64,000 nt of DNA from Micrasema longulum (taxonomy: Eukaryota > Arthropoda > Insecta > Trichoptera > Brachycentridae). Location of the stretch: positions 62,001-126,000 of the forward strand of contig JAGVSM010000202.1 in assembly GCA_022494885.1 (NCBI GenBank), given 5' to 3'. Numbering within the stretch: position 1 is the first letter of the stretch; each line of letters begins with the position of its first letter. This document shows positions 42,160 to 52,194 of the stretch, piece by piece. The notes under the pieces were generated by a model. The model was not told where the DNA came from. It saw only the letters and a program-made list of their open reading frames with translations, and did not search any database. The position numbers were made by a program, and so were the translations under genes.

Positions 42160-44000
42160 TAATATTTATTTTATTTATTTATTTATTTATTTACGGACAA
42201 AGTCCATTATAAACATTACAATTAAAAGAAATTTTTACAAAGGAATAAAAAAATATAAGGAACAGAAATAAGCAGCAAAGACAGATGATAGATTTTTTAG
42301 ATTAAGTAAAAGCATAGGCTAACTATACAGATTCTTTAGCTGATTTGTAAAGAAAGACATCCTTACACCATAATAATCAAGATCTTGATGATCGTTCACC
42401 CGCCTGATCATTCTGGGCAAAGGCGACTGTGCACCATAATTGGTCCTGTAGTGACCGAGGAAAAGCATTTCATTATTTCTTAGTCTACGGGTGGGAACGT
42501 TAAAAAGAATCTTTTGCAAAATTTCAGGGGCATCAATGAGACAGTTCATAATTTTATACATGCAGATTATATCTGCAATGCATCTGCGTTTTTCAAGACT
42601 TGATATGCTTAAAAACCTCTCCATATCAGAATATGAATAGTCTCCTCTTTCCAATCCCATCTTCCATGCAATTTTTCTTATAAAACGATGTTGAACTGAT
42701 TCAAGGCGCTTGATATGAACAGCATAATGAGGGGACCAGATTACAGATGCATATTCAAGAATAGGGCGAACTAAAGAGCAATAAAGTGTTTTAAGTGTAA
42801 GCATACTTTGGAAATCAGACGTAGTTCTATTAATAAAGCCTAAAATTTTTAAGGATCTGTTTACTATATTATCAAAGTGTTCCAGAAAAGTTAGTTTATT
42901 ATCTAGGATCACTCCAAGATCTCTTATAGAGGTGACAATCGAAAGAACTTGGCCATTAAGTTTATAATCAAAAATAAAAGGATGTTTACATTTATGGTAT
43001 GAAATAATTTTGCATTTATCGATGTTAAGTTCCATGTTATTAGTTTTGCACCAAGTATGAAATGCATTTATGTCTTCTTGGAGTCTGACACAGTCATCAA
43101 TATTTTTAATTAGCTTAAGTATCTTGTTATCGTCAGCAAAAAGCCAGAATTTCGTAAAAGAAAAAACATTAGCAGCATCATTAACAAACAGATTAAATAG
43201 AAGAGGGGCCAAGTGGGCACCCTGTGGTACACCAGAAGTTACTAGGAAGCTATTTGATATGAAGTTATTGATTTTTACACTTTGTTTTCTATGTGAGAGG
43301 TAGGATTTTAAAAACGATAAAAAGGGATCTCTAATGCCTACAGCACGAAGTTTAGCACATAAAATGTTGTGATCAACTTTGTCAAAGGCCTTGGAGAAGT
43401 CTGTATACAGTACATCAGCTTGAAGATTATTCTCGAACGCTGTAAAAATAGTATCAGTAAAAGAAAGCAAATTGGTCGTCGTTGATTTGGCTGTCCTAAA
43501 TCCATGCTGCTCCTCAATCAGCACATTTTTAAATATAGGTGTTATTTTTTTTGTAATAATTGATTCGAATAGTTTAGGTACAGGAGATATCATTGAAATG
43601 GGTCTATAGTTAGTTACGTTAGATTTATCACCAGATTTGAATATCGGTCTTATTATAGAAATTTTCCAAATATCAGGAAATACACTCGTTGTTAAAGACA
43701 TATTAAACAGTAAAGACAGAGGCTTGGCAAGACTAGATTTACAATTTGATAGTAGTATTTCAGGAATACCATCTGGACCAATACATTTACCATTACCAAG
43801 TTTACTTAGAGCGATTCTGACATCCTCAGCTGACACTTCACAATTATTCAGGTCTACAGTATTAGTATAGCTAAATAAGGAATTAACATTGGAAGAATTA
43901 TTAACATATACTGAAGAAAAATGCGTTGCAAAAGATTAGCTATGTCGGTACCATTAGATGCGTGTTTATCTTTAAGAAACATAATATGATATGCTAAGTG
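42160..44000 (-). mobile_element. LINE F2 (Jockey-like), 5'-truncated but RT intact
   Basis: Reading on the minus strand, the element starts near 44000 inside ORF2 (FLKDKHASNGTDIANL), carries a 1-base deletion near 43930, then a full RT and C-terminal domain, a 3' UTR, hairpin GGACTTTGTCC (42195-42205) and a TAAA-repeat tail (42160-42194). The endonuclease domain is missing, so it cannot move by itself. Confidence 0.85.
42319..43836 (-). CDS. Non-LTR retrotransposon reverse transcriptase (Jockey-like)
   Basis: 505 codons without interruption. RT fingers: GKCIGPDGIPEILL (17-29), RPISMISPVPKLFE (78-91) and EEQHGFRTAKSTTTNLLSF (108-126). Motif A: VLYTDFSKAFDKVDHNIL, Asp 146. Motif B: TSGVPQGAHLAPLLFN (200-215). 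Motif C: FWLFADDNK with Asp 235 and 236. Motif D: NIDKCKIISY (271-280). Motif E: IRDLGVILDNKLTF (304-317). The C-terminal block has RPILEYASVIWSP and GLERGDYSYSDMER. All three catalytic aspartates are present. The first Met is internal to the ancestral ORF2; upstream frame is lost by a 1-base deletion. Enzyme makes cDNA from LINE RNA at the target site. No promoter, endonuclease or ORF1. Confidence 0.9.
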   Translation of the reverse strand: MSAEDVRIALSKLGNGKCIGPDGIPEILLSNCKSSLAKPLSLLFNMSLTTSVFPDIWKISIIRPIFKSGDKSNVTNYRPISMISPVPKLFESIITKKITPIFKNVLIEEQHGFRTAKSTTTNLLSFTDTIFTAFENNLQADVLYTDFSKAFDKVDHNILCAKLRAVGIRDPFLSFLKSYLSHRKQSVKINNFISNSFLVTSGVPQGAHLAPLLFNLFVNDAANVFSFTKFWLFADDNKILKLIKNIDDCVRLQEDINAFHTWCKTNNMELNIDKCKIISYHKCKHPFIFDYKLNGQVLSIVTSIRDLGVILDNKLTFLEHFDNIVNRSLKILGFINRTTSDFQSMLTLKTLYCSLVRPILEYASVIWSPHYAVHIKRLESVQHRFIRKIAWKMGLERGDYSYSDMERFLSISSLEKRRCIADIICMYKIMNCLIDAPEILQKILFNVPTRRLRNNEMLFLGHYRTNYGAQSPLPRMIRRVNDHQDLDYYGVRMSFFTNQLKNLYS

Positions 44001-44560
44001 ATGCATTTTGTACCGAAAATCGATCACCGACATGTACATATATCGAGTTTAAAGCGAACTCTGATACCAGGTGAAAATAGTACATTTTAATTTGTTTTCG
44101 AAATCTTCACATAGATGCGAAAGGGGCAGGATTGAATTTGGCGAAAAAAAAGAAGACGGGTATAGGAATAAATTTACGCTCCGACACATTATCAAAACGT
44201 CTAACGGTCTAACCATTGAGAAATTAATAAAGATTGTATGAAATATATTAAAGTGCATTCGTTTTGTAAAAGAAGGGTAAAAATAATTAAATACATTTTT
44301 CACACCTACAACGTATATTTTCAGTTTGAAAAATTGTACAAAGTGAGGATAGGCTACCCCTTTCAATATTCCACTTTGCATTATAATCTCAGTGGATCAC
44401 GTTATATGTATTTTGAAACAAGGATATCGGAGCACTTACAGCGAGGTTCCCTAAAGCTCACAAAACTGTGTTAATTCTAACTTCCATATCTGTTTTCATG
44501 TCTCTATAACGGGTGTATCTAAATCTCGTTTTTCATTTTTCCCACTGATTAATGATGTTA
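44001..44560. other. unassigned
   Basis: Frames at 44049-44381 (minus) and 44238-44474 (plus) overlap on opposite strands. Neither shows a domain. Confidence 0.35.
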
Positions 44561-44569
44561 ATTTAAGTT

Positions 44570-44940
44570 CATTTCAACAGAGAGGGAAAACATTTTTGAG
44601 AAGGGAATATGGAAGTCTAGGCATTTACAGGGCATATTACCTGTCGTTGGCTGATTTCAGTGGTCACTTTACACACTGTGTAACATTCACCATTCTGCCC
44701 ATGTTTGAAAATCCACATTTCCTCAACTCTTTACCAGTTAGTTAAAAGAAGAAGTATAAAAATTGGGAAAAAAAAATTTAAGCGTTGCCTGGTAGGTGAT
44801 TTGGTTCAGCCGGATGAATCTGATAAAGGTTTCAGCTCTTTTACTTCACAAAAGTCAATTAACTACCTAAGAGTTGAGGAAATGTGGATGTTAAAACATG
44901 GTCAGAATGGTGAATTTTACACAATGTGTAAAGTGAACGA
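44570..44940 (+). repeat. FB1 copy with both arms
   Basis: Left arm TTTCAACAGAGAGGGAAAAC, then AAGTCTAGGCATTTACAGGG and ACACACTGTGTAACATTCAC. Core GCGTTGCCTGGTAGGTGATT with GGTTTCAGCTC. Right arm GAGTTGAGGAAATGTGGATG and AATGGTGAATTTTACACAAT. The arms pair for well over 100 bases. Truncated at GTGTAAAGTGAACG, so no TSD. Confidence 0.75.
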
Positions 44941-45004
44941 GTAGATTGGCTTAAAACATTGCTGCTGTCCTACAAAGTGTTTAAAACAATCTATCACTTC
45001 AATT

Positions 45005-45560
45005 TGGCATTATGCTCAAGAAATTGGACAGAAAATATCTACTTTGTTGGAAACTAAGCATAAAGATTAATGATACACAATGCTTTCATACTTCCACACT
45101 TTGTATATGGATTAATAATATGGTCGCAGTGTAGTAAACAAATGCAAGAATAAGTTAAATGAACAATGATAAAAGCACTTAAAGTAACATTTAGTTTTAA
45201 TAGATATGCTAGAACTACAGATTTATATGAAATAACGGAAATGCTCAATTTAGATTAATCGATTTACACAAAAAGGGTAAAGATATTTAAGATGAAAAAT
45301 AATAAAATAAAGACGAAAATTAAATGAAATTTTATTTAAAATATTAATCTAAGAAATACCAGGGCGTCGAATAGTTTAACTTACGGACAACCTAGGACTA
45401 ACAGAAAAATAATCAGTTTTGTGTATACAGCAATAAGTTTCTACAATTCACTTTCTAATGTCTTAAAAGATATATAAAACATAAACGTACTTTAAAAATA
45501 AACCTGAAAAAAACTGTTCTTACAGCCCATGAGACGAGTAATGTTATTTTACCGACATTT
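45005..45560 (+). pseudogene. LINE D C-terminus, copy 2
   Basis: Nucleotide-level match, inverted, to 27420-27900. Blocks include AATGCTTTCATACTTCCACA, ACTACAGATTTATATGAAAT (TTDLYEI reading) and TTTCTACAATTCACTTTCTA (FYNSLSN). Many indels, no open frame. Confidence 0.65.
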
Positions 45561-45789
45561 TATCATTTTTTTTGTGTCATAATACATTATTTTCCTCTCA
45601 TGCCAGCACTTTTTCTGATCGGAAATACTTTGTACAAAAAAAACATGTAACGTAATGTACTAGGTAATTTAATATGTAAAGTAAAATGATGTGTTTTGTC
45701 ATAAATCAATAAATTAAAAAAATATTTACGTTTGAAATTTTTTAGAATTCAGTCAAAAGTTTCTGCCATAAGACTATTTACGACACCAT

Positions 45790-46050
45790 ACACATGCCAA
45801 TGGATCGGCCATATTGTGCGCCATGAGGGTCTCCTGCACGATATCATAGAGGGAATGGCTGAGGGGACAAATTATAGAGGGCGCCCCCGACGGGAATATT
45901 TGGAACAAGTGTGCGAAGCTTTAAACTCCGCCTCATATGTCGAGCTGAAGAAGGCTGCAATAAAAAAATAGAGACCAATGGAGGAGGAGATGCAGGGTTT
46001 TGCTTGAAACCAATCCCCAGGATTTAGACTGCGAAGAAGACACGTGCCAA
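45790..46050 (+). pseudogene. LINE B C-terminal relic, copy 2
   Basis: The frame 45732-45971 reads CQWIGHIVRHEGLLHDIIEG, then MAEGTNYRGRPRREYLEQV and YVELKKAA. It matches the tail at 63600-64000 and 18.8-19.0 kb. Upstream of 45780 the sequence is unrelated, so truncated. Confidence 0.75.
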
Positions 46051-46334
46051 AATGAAGTTATAGCTTGCTAATGATAACTATAATTTACATGAGAAAAATA
46101 TATGATTGATGAGCTTCTGACAAGCTCAACAATAGAAGCTTAGCGGGTTATCCTTATAAACAAATATTGAAAAATGTAATAATGACAGCATTTTTTTATT
46201 TTCTAAGTGTGCAAGATCTTTGCGGCACCGTGTACTAGGCCCGGTTAAGAAATTGTAGAGTTTAATTAACGTTAGCCGAACAAATGTTTGCTCAAATGAT
46301 GAATAGAACGAATAGAACCATATTCTCTTCTGTA

Positions 46335-46510
46335 CAAAATGGCGGGAATATTATTTACCTAATGTAAGATGGGAAGATAAATAGCGAGAAATTACTCCAC
46401 TTCTTCTTGGCGGGAATCGCGCGCGGGAAAGCGCTGAGGGCACGTCTACTGCTGACGTCACGGCCGTCTAACGAGAGAAGAGTCTTGCCGTTCCTGTCCG
46501 AATTATTAGA
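46335..46510. promoter_or_regulatory. GC-richer segment with E2F-like and CRE-like motifs
   Basis: Two GGCGGGAA motifs (about 46342 and 46410), GCGCGCGGGAAAGCGC near 46417, and TGACGTCA at 46453-46460 lie within 120 bases in a strongly AT-rich setting. This is compatible with a promoter, but no transcript start or first exon could be recognised. Confidence 0.3.
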
Positions 46511-46828
46511 GCGACCCCAGAATAAACATTTTTTTAACGTTTAAGATAATATACGGCGGAATATCAGTTTGATGAAAAAATATTTATTAACCCTTACGGA
46601 TTATTACATTCATTTTACAAAAATAATATTTCATTTTTTATTCATACTCTGTTGTTGATAATAATATGTTTTACATTTTTAAAAAGTTTGTTCGAGTCTT
46701 TTGTTTAGTTTTGTCTGGTAGTTTAATGTATAATTTCATACCCTGATTTATTTGTCTCGACTGTCCTTGTCTCGTTTTGGAATGTTGTATGTGACATTGT
46801 TCTGATATTCTTGTATTTTTTTTTTTAT
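46511..46828. other. unassigned
   Basis: Nothing recognised downstream of the GC-richer segment. Confidence 0.35.
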
Positions 46829-47255
46829 GCGAATTATTTATTTATATATACGCCTAATGGGCATTTTAAGGGACATATTTATTTATAGAAAAAATATTAT
46901 AAAGGAAAGTAAAAGACACAATAGTATATAGTAGACTTGGTGGGAGTGGAAGCGGCAGAGGTGTTTATAATTGAATTTGATTCAGTGATCGTTTGAAAGA
47001 AGACAACTTGTTATCAAAGAAACCAAGACTGGTATGTTTGTTGGCAGACCTAAGAATTCTGTACATAGGGAAATTAAAACCATTGTTAGTTCTATAATTA
47101 TCGGTATGAAAGAGTGAGTTTTGTCTGAGGTTTCTAGTTGGGATATTTATTTTTTTTGAGATCAGTAGTTCAGGCGCATCAAAGAGTGAGTTGAGAATTT
47201 TAAAAAGGACTAGAAGGTTGAATTTATTATGACGGTCTTGAAGAAAAGTAGTCGT
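46829..47255 (-). pseudogene. LINE ORF2 C-terminus with hairpin and tail
   Basis: Minus strand: LQDRHNKFNLLVLFKILNSL, then FDAPELLISKKINIPTRNLR, SLFHTDNYRTNNGFNFPMYR, and LGFFDNKLSSFKRSLN, stop. One frame, no stop inside. Ends with GCC-loop-GGC hairpin (46852-46862) and TAAATAAATAA tail. It abuts the next LINE head to head at 47256. Confidence 0.75.
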
Positions 47256-47256
47256 A

Positions 47257-48845
47257 GATGTAGTCTACACTGATTATTCCAAAGCCTTTGACACCGTTGT
47301 ACACAACATACTCCTTACTAAACTATGGAGTTTGGGTATTCATGGTGATCTGTACAGGTGGCTCGTTTCCTACTTAAGTAATAGACTTCAATCAGTGGCC
47401 ATTAACGGGTTTATCTCAAAGGACGTAAGCGTGCCCTCAGGTGTTCCCCAAGGATCGCACTTAGGGCCGCTACTTTTTATCATCTTCATCAATGACATCA
47501 GTAAATGTTTTAAATTTGCCAAATTTTTACTTTTTGCAGACGACATGAAAATTTATTCTGAAATCAATTCACATCAAGATTGCTCTAATTTTCAAGAAGA
47601 TCTTATTAGGCTAAATGAATACTGCAAACTAAATCACCTTAAACTAAATACTAATAAATGTTATGTAATGACCTTCACTAGAAATAAAATAAAAACTAAT
47701 TTTAACTACAATTGATAACAATATCCTCTCTAGAGTAAACGAAATTCGCGATCTTGGAATTATACTTGATTCTAAATTAACTTTTGAAGTTCACATTAAT
47801 GCAATCGTTAAAAAAGCTTATCAAATGTTGGGTTTCCTAATTCGCATAGGCAATGACTTTAGTAATATACAAACCATTAGACTATTGTACTGTACATATG
47901 TAAGAAGTCAGTTAGAATTTGCGTCACCTGCCTGGAACCCTCATTATAAAAAATACATTCATCAAATTGAATCTATTCAATCAAAATTTATATCATACTG
48001 CAGATTTAAATTAAGGGTTTCAGAAAATGAAACCAATGAATTTCTCACTCATCTTAACCTAAAACCACTGAAAACCCGTAGAAACGTAGCTGACCTTGTA
48101 TATCTGTACAAAATTATGAATAATCAGGTTGACTGTCCACAGCTCCTATCCCTAATTGGTTTAGGATCCCTGTAGCGCAGACCAGAAACAAAAACCAATT
48201 TCATATTTTTAAATATAAAACTAATGCTTGCCAAAATTCTTATATATATAGAACTTGCAATCTGTATAACAATAAATTTAACCATATTGATATTAATAAT
48301 ATAACATGCAACAATTTTAGAAAAGTAATTGAAAATCAATTTATGTTTCACTAATTTTTTATATTTTTTATTTTTTTAAAAATATGTTTTTTAATATTCT
48401 CTTATATAATATCTTATTTAACCGAAATACCTACCTGTGCAGTTACATTGTGTATGGATACGTACATGTACATGTGTATGTGAGTTTGATATTTGGTTAA
48501 TTATTACAAACACTTTATTTTATTTTAGTTTTTTATTTTATTTTTATAATTATTATTTTCTTCAATTAAGTTGTTCTTCTTATAAGGCTCAATAATTATC
48601 GCAAATGTTATACTCGCTGCATATGTATGTATACTTATTATTATGTTATCCGCACTGTAAAATGTACATACATATCTAATTTTAATATCTATTCTTAACT
48701 TCTTATTAGTAATATTTATCTTTTAGCTTACGAGAAGGCCTGTAATTGGATCTTAATATATAATTTAACCTACACTGTAATTAATAAATATTGTAATCTG
48801 TTGGCTTTCCAAAATAAAATAAAATAAATAAAAATAAAATAAAAG
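47257..48845 (+). pseudogene. Jockey-like LINE with RT palm, 5'-truncated
   Basis: From 47260 it reads VYTDYSKAFDTVVHNILL (motif A), SVPSGVPQGSHLGPLLFI (B), FAKFLLFADDMKIY (C, both Asp), LKLNTNKCYVMTF (D); open 47332-47715. A frameshift near 47710 and then IRDLGIILDSKLTFEVH (E), with SQLEFASPAWNPHYKKYIHQ in 47825-48175. A second frameshift near 48165 precedes RRPETKTNF. 3' hairpin TTGGCTTTCCAA (48801-48812) and AAAATAAAATAAA tail to 48845. Fingers and endonuclease missing. Confidence 0.85.
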
Positions 48846-49061
48846 ATATACTGAAGCTAGTTTCTAACTCTTTAGACGTTTATTGGTCCCTGGATAATCC
48901 CAACTTCCAGCCTATCTTTCTTAAAAATTAATGTTGAACTGATAATTAATTCATTATTATACAATCTTTATTGCAGGTATAGTTGGATGGGGTGGGGACA
49001 TATCCCAATATATTAAACCCTCTTTAAATAGTACAAAGATTAATTATCATTTAAGTTATTT
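48846..49061. other. unassigned
   Basis: Short stretch between LINE tail and SINE-3 with nothing recognised. Confidence 0.35.
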
Positions 49062-49262
49062 TGGCAGCCTCCGTGGTGTAGTGGTCAAGACGCTTGACTC
49101 ACAGACGGAAGGTTCCGGGTTCGATTCCCGGTGAGAACACAAAAATTAAATGTGATTTTTCTCAAGCCTGGGTGTTCTGTGATGTAATTCACCGCTGTAA
49201 TTGGGCCTCCTGGCCTGTTGTGATGCAAAAATAAAATTAAAAAATAAAAAATAAAATAAAAT
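49062..49262 (+). mobile_element. SINE-3, tRNA-Val-like head
   Basis: Head CCTCCGTGGTGTAGTGGTCA, an anticodon loop around CTCACAG (CAC, Val-like), and a perfect T arm CCGGGTTCGATTCCCGG. The body holds a GGCC-TCCT-GGCC hairpin (49204-49215) followed by an (A)nTAAA tail, like the LINE tails here. The acceptor stem does not pair fully, so it is a SINE, not a tRNA gene. No TSD seen. Confidence 0.85.
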
Positions 49263-49289
49263 AAAGAAACCCTCAATATTCAGTAAAAA

Positions 49290-49600
49290 TAATCTATATA
49301 AATTATTAAAAGTTCATACAGCAGGCACTATTTACAAAATAAATTCTTTAGTACAAATTTACAAAGTAGAAAAAATAAACGAATTTGAGATGAACAAGTC
49401 ACTCAGATACCAATACAATATTAAAATTCCTAAATTCCACACAAGTCATGGTCAAACAGTTTTGTTTTCAAAAGTATAAAAAATTATTGTAATCTCTCCA
49501 ATTAACTGAAAACTATTAAATCTAATATATCACTTAACAAATTTTAAGGAATTTTTTAAATAAGAATAAAAACAGCATTCTATTTTAATTTGAAGAACTG
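49290..49600 (+). pseudogene. possible LINE C-terminal relic
   Basis: Reading with frameshifts: TIYKINSLVQIYKV, LRYQYNIKIPKFHTSHGQT, and VISPINWKLLN-like. The pattern 'Y.i..P..HTSHGQ...F' and 'FKEFFK' resembles LINE ORF2 ends. Tentative. Confidence 0.35.
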
Positions 49601-50930
49601 TATTAATATTTTCTGTTTTTCTCTTAATTTAGTTTAATTTTTTTTCTCGTGTATATTCGAAATTATATTACTTCAAATAACTTAATGACCATAACAGTAT
49701 AAGTCACACTTCAAGCTCAAAAGCTATTCTCTTTTTTGGAAAGTTACGGTCATAAGACTAACTAAATATATAAAAGTATATTGCAATAGGAAAAAACATC
49801 ATTTTTTGTAACCATACTAATTTACTAAAAATAAAAGAAGAGAAAACGCGGCAAAACTATGTAAGTAATAATCTTTATGATCATTATATTACATACATTA
49901 TTTACATTAAAATTTACCTAGTTACATCTTATCTATATTCATTTATACCGTAATAACATTTATTGATTAAAAATACTTATATTATTCTTGAAAAAAACTT
50001 TTTTTTTCAAATATAATATAATATAAACTTCACCAACAAGCTACAAAAAGTTGCTTGGTGGGATTTTAGTTTTAGTAAAAATATAACAAGTGAAATTTTT
50101 TTTTAAATTGTAAAAATTACTATTAAATAAAATATATTTTAAAAAAATACAAGTATTTACGAAAAATACATAAGTTACATGCAGAGCTAAAGGGAATGCG
50201 AACACCACCATTTCCGAACATTCACTAAAATTGGGTTAAAAATATTAAGCGATATGTCGCAGAATGTGTGGGGGGGGGGGGGTTAGGAAAAGGAAGGGCT
50301 AAGAGGTTGATCGTTACAGAATTGATTAATTTTTAAATAAAAAAGTGGGCCATATTGAAAAGATATTTAATTGTTTAATTAAATTTATTAAAGCTTTTTT
50401 AATGATCATTTTAACATTCTGCGACACATGGCTAAATATTATTAACTCTGCATGTAATTTCTGTGAATTTTTTCGTATATACTATGTTTACTACGGTGAC
50501 GATAAAGGTAAAAATGTATTTTATTTATTTTTTAAACTTCAAGTATAAAGACTTACTTTTAGTACTTTGGCGGACTTATTACTAAAAGCAATATCTTTCA
50601 GCCAACCAAAAAATAGTCTGGTCAAAAGAAGAGTTGGTTGAAATTTCGTACTTAAAAACCATAAACAAATGTCAAGAGATACATACATAAAATAAAAATA
50701 AGGTAATTAATTAAAACTAACAGTGGTTTTTTAATTGGGAGATAAGGCTTACAAATATTAACTTTCTTTTTAAGTACATTATGTTATACATATTAAATGA
50801 TAAGGAATGTGGAATCAGATAACGAGTTTAAAAGGAGAGAGAAAGAGGAACCAAGGAAAGAAAAAGGGATAAAAATATGTACCTATTTTTTAAAAAAAGT
50901 CAGTAAAAATTTACGGAGTTCAGGATTCTG
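49601..50930. other. AT-rich interval with G-run flanked by inverted repeats
   Basis: A 13-G run at 50270-50282 follows GATATGTCGCAGAATGTGTG. The inverted counterpart ACATTCTGCGACACATGG lies at 50414-50431. CCAACAAGC / GCTTGGTGG hairpin near 50033-50060. No gene. Confidence 0.45.
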
Positions 50931-50946
50931 GGGATAAATAATAATG

Positions 50947-51285
50947 CAACAATGTTTGAGTATGTCCAAATGCTTGCAGACTGGCTGGATTTCCTCCCTA
51001 GGGAGTTATTCATATATAAATTGATTTCAACAGAGAGAGAAAATGTTTTTGAAAAGGGATTATGGAAGTCTAGGCATTAACAGGGCTAATGACCTGTCAT
51101 TGGCTGGTTTAGGAAGAGTTGAGAAAATGTGAATGTTCAAAGATGGGCATAATGGTAAATGTTAGACAGTGTGTGTAAAATGGCCACTTAAACCAGCCAA
51201 TGACAGGTCATAAGCCCTGTAAATGCTTAGACTTCCATATTCCCTTCTCAAAAACTTTTTCCGTCTCTGTTGAAATAAATTAAGT
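50947..51285 (+). mobile_element. FB1 copy with exact 13-bp TSD
   Basis: ATAAATAATAATG at 50934-50946 and 51286-51298. Left end CAACAATGTTTGAGTATGTC; both arms present (TCTAGGCATTAACAGGGC facing AGCCCTGTAAATGCTTAGAC). The A-box core is deleted, leaving a compact foldback. Ends TCTCTGTTGAAATAAATTAA. Confidence 0.85.
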
Positions 51286-51298
51286 ATAAATAATAATG

Positions 51299-52190
51299 TT
51301 TCAGGAGTTTCTTAAAGGTGGCTAGAGAAGGTGTATTTTTTATATGAAGAAGTAGCTCACTATTTTAGTATTTGCGTGTTGGTGTAGTGTACTGACGAAG
51401 AGACGGGTACGTCTCCAAACCGGTACACGTGAAAAGTTGGTAAGTGGTTTATTGCTAAAATTTACTAACATTTATTTATTTTTAATTTATTTATACTAAC
51501 GTGCACAACCACAGATATATTAAATACCTATTTAGTGTATCCAACGCATATAATGCGCTTATTTGTACATCACAATATGTTTGTAAAATTAATAAACTAA
51601 ACGTCTATCCAAATTGGTTACGGCTGTTAATAAATAAGTAATTGATTGATTTAAAAGTTAAATGAAAAACCAGTAAATTTTCCTTTATCTCGCCGCAGGT
51701 TCACAACTCGCCTTCCGTATTGACACAGTCCCCGCTATTTTTTACAAATACTGTTATTTATTCAGCACCACGTTAAATAAAAAAGGAAATTCAATTTGTA
51801 AAAGATCCGCCCGCGAGATCAGAGCCCCGGCTCGATGATTTAATATTCCGGAGCTGGTGACACGTCACGATGACGCCATTTTGTGAACGATTGATTTTGA
51901 AATCAGAACACGCGACTGATTTTGCGGTGAAGTACCTACCTACCATTTGTTCCCTGAAGCATGAAAAAGGGGGCCTAACCAAGGATGTTTTGACGAAAAA
52001 ATATAATTTAACTTTTGATTTATACGTCGACCGGTTTCGAATTTATTTCCTCATCCTCCGGACTTGAACAAACGTAGTTTTATTTGCGTTGCTATTCATA
52101 TTATAGAATATTGTATGAAAGAAACAGAACAATCAAAGAAGGAGAGAGAAAGAGAATAATAAAATCATAAGTGATGTCCCATCTCTGTTG
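51299..52190. other. unassigned, with repeat L and an acceptor-like site
   Basis: 51858-51950 (GACACGTCACGATGACGCCA, GTGAAGTACCTACCTACC) recurs at 53729-53835. TTTATCTCGCCGCAG at about 51700 could be a splice acceptor before VHNSPSVLTQSPL, but no donor fits. 52030-52075 holds an inverted GGTTTCG/ATCCTCCGGA motif, hammerhead-like. Confidence 0.35.
51387..51430 (+). ncRNA. hammerhead-like motif, isolated
   Basis: GTGTA, CTGACGA (fits CUGANGA), stem II GAGACG-GGTA-CGTCTC, then CAAAC where GAAA is expected, CCGGTACAC pairing back to GTGTA. One core base is off, so activity is doubtful. Confidence 0.4.
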
Positions 52191-52194
52191 AAAT

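Noticed and set aside
43070..43870. Two 77-codon plus-strand frames
   Set aside because: They are antisense shadows of the 505-codon reverse transcriptase.
49062..49140. Functional tRNA-Val gene
   Set aside because: A and B boxes and T arm are good, but the acceptor stem does not pair and a SINE body with hairpin and A/TAAA tail follows.
51700..51780. Plus-strand exon after CGCCGCAG
   Set aside because: An acceptor-like site exists, but the frame ends in a stop after about 25 codons with no donor and no recognised peptide.
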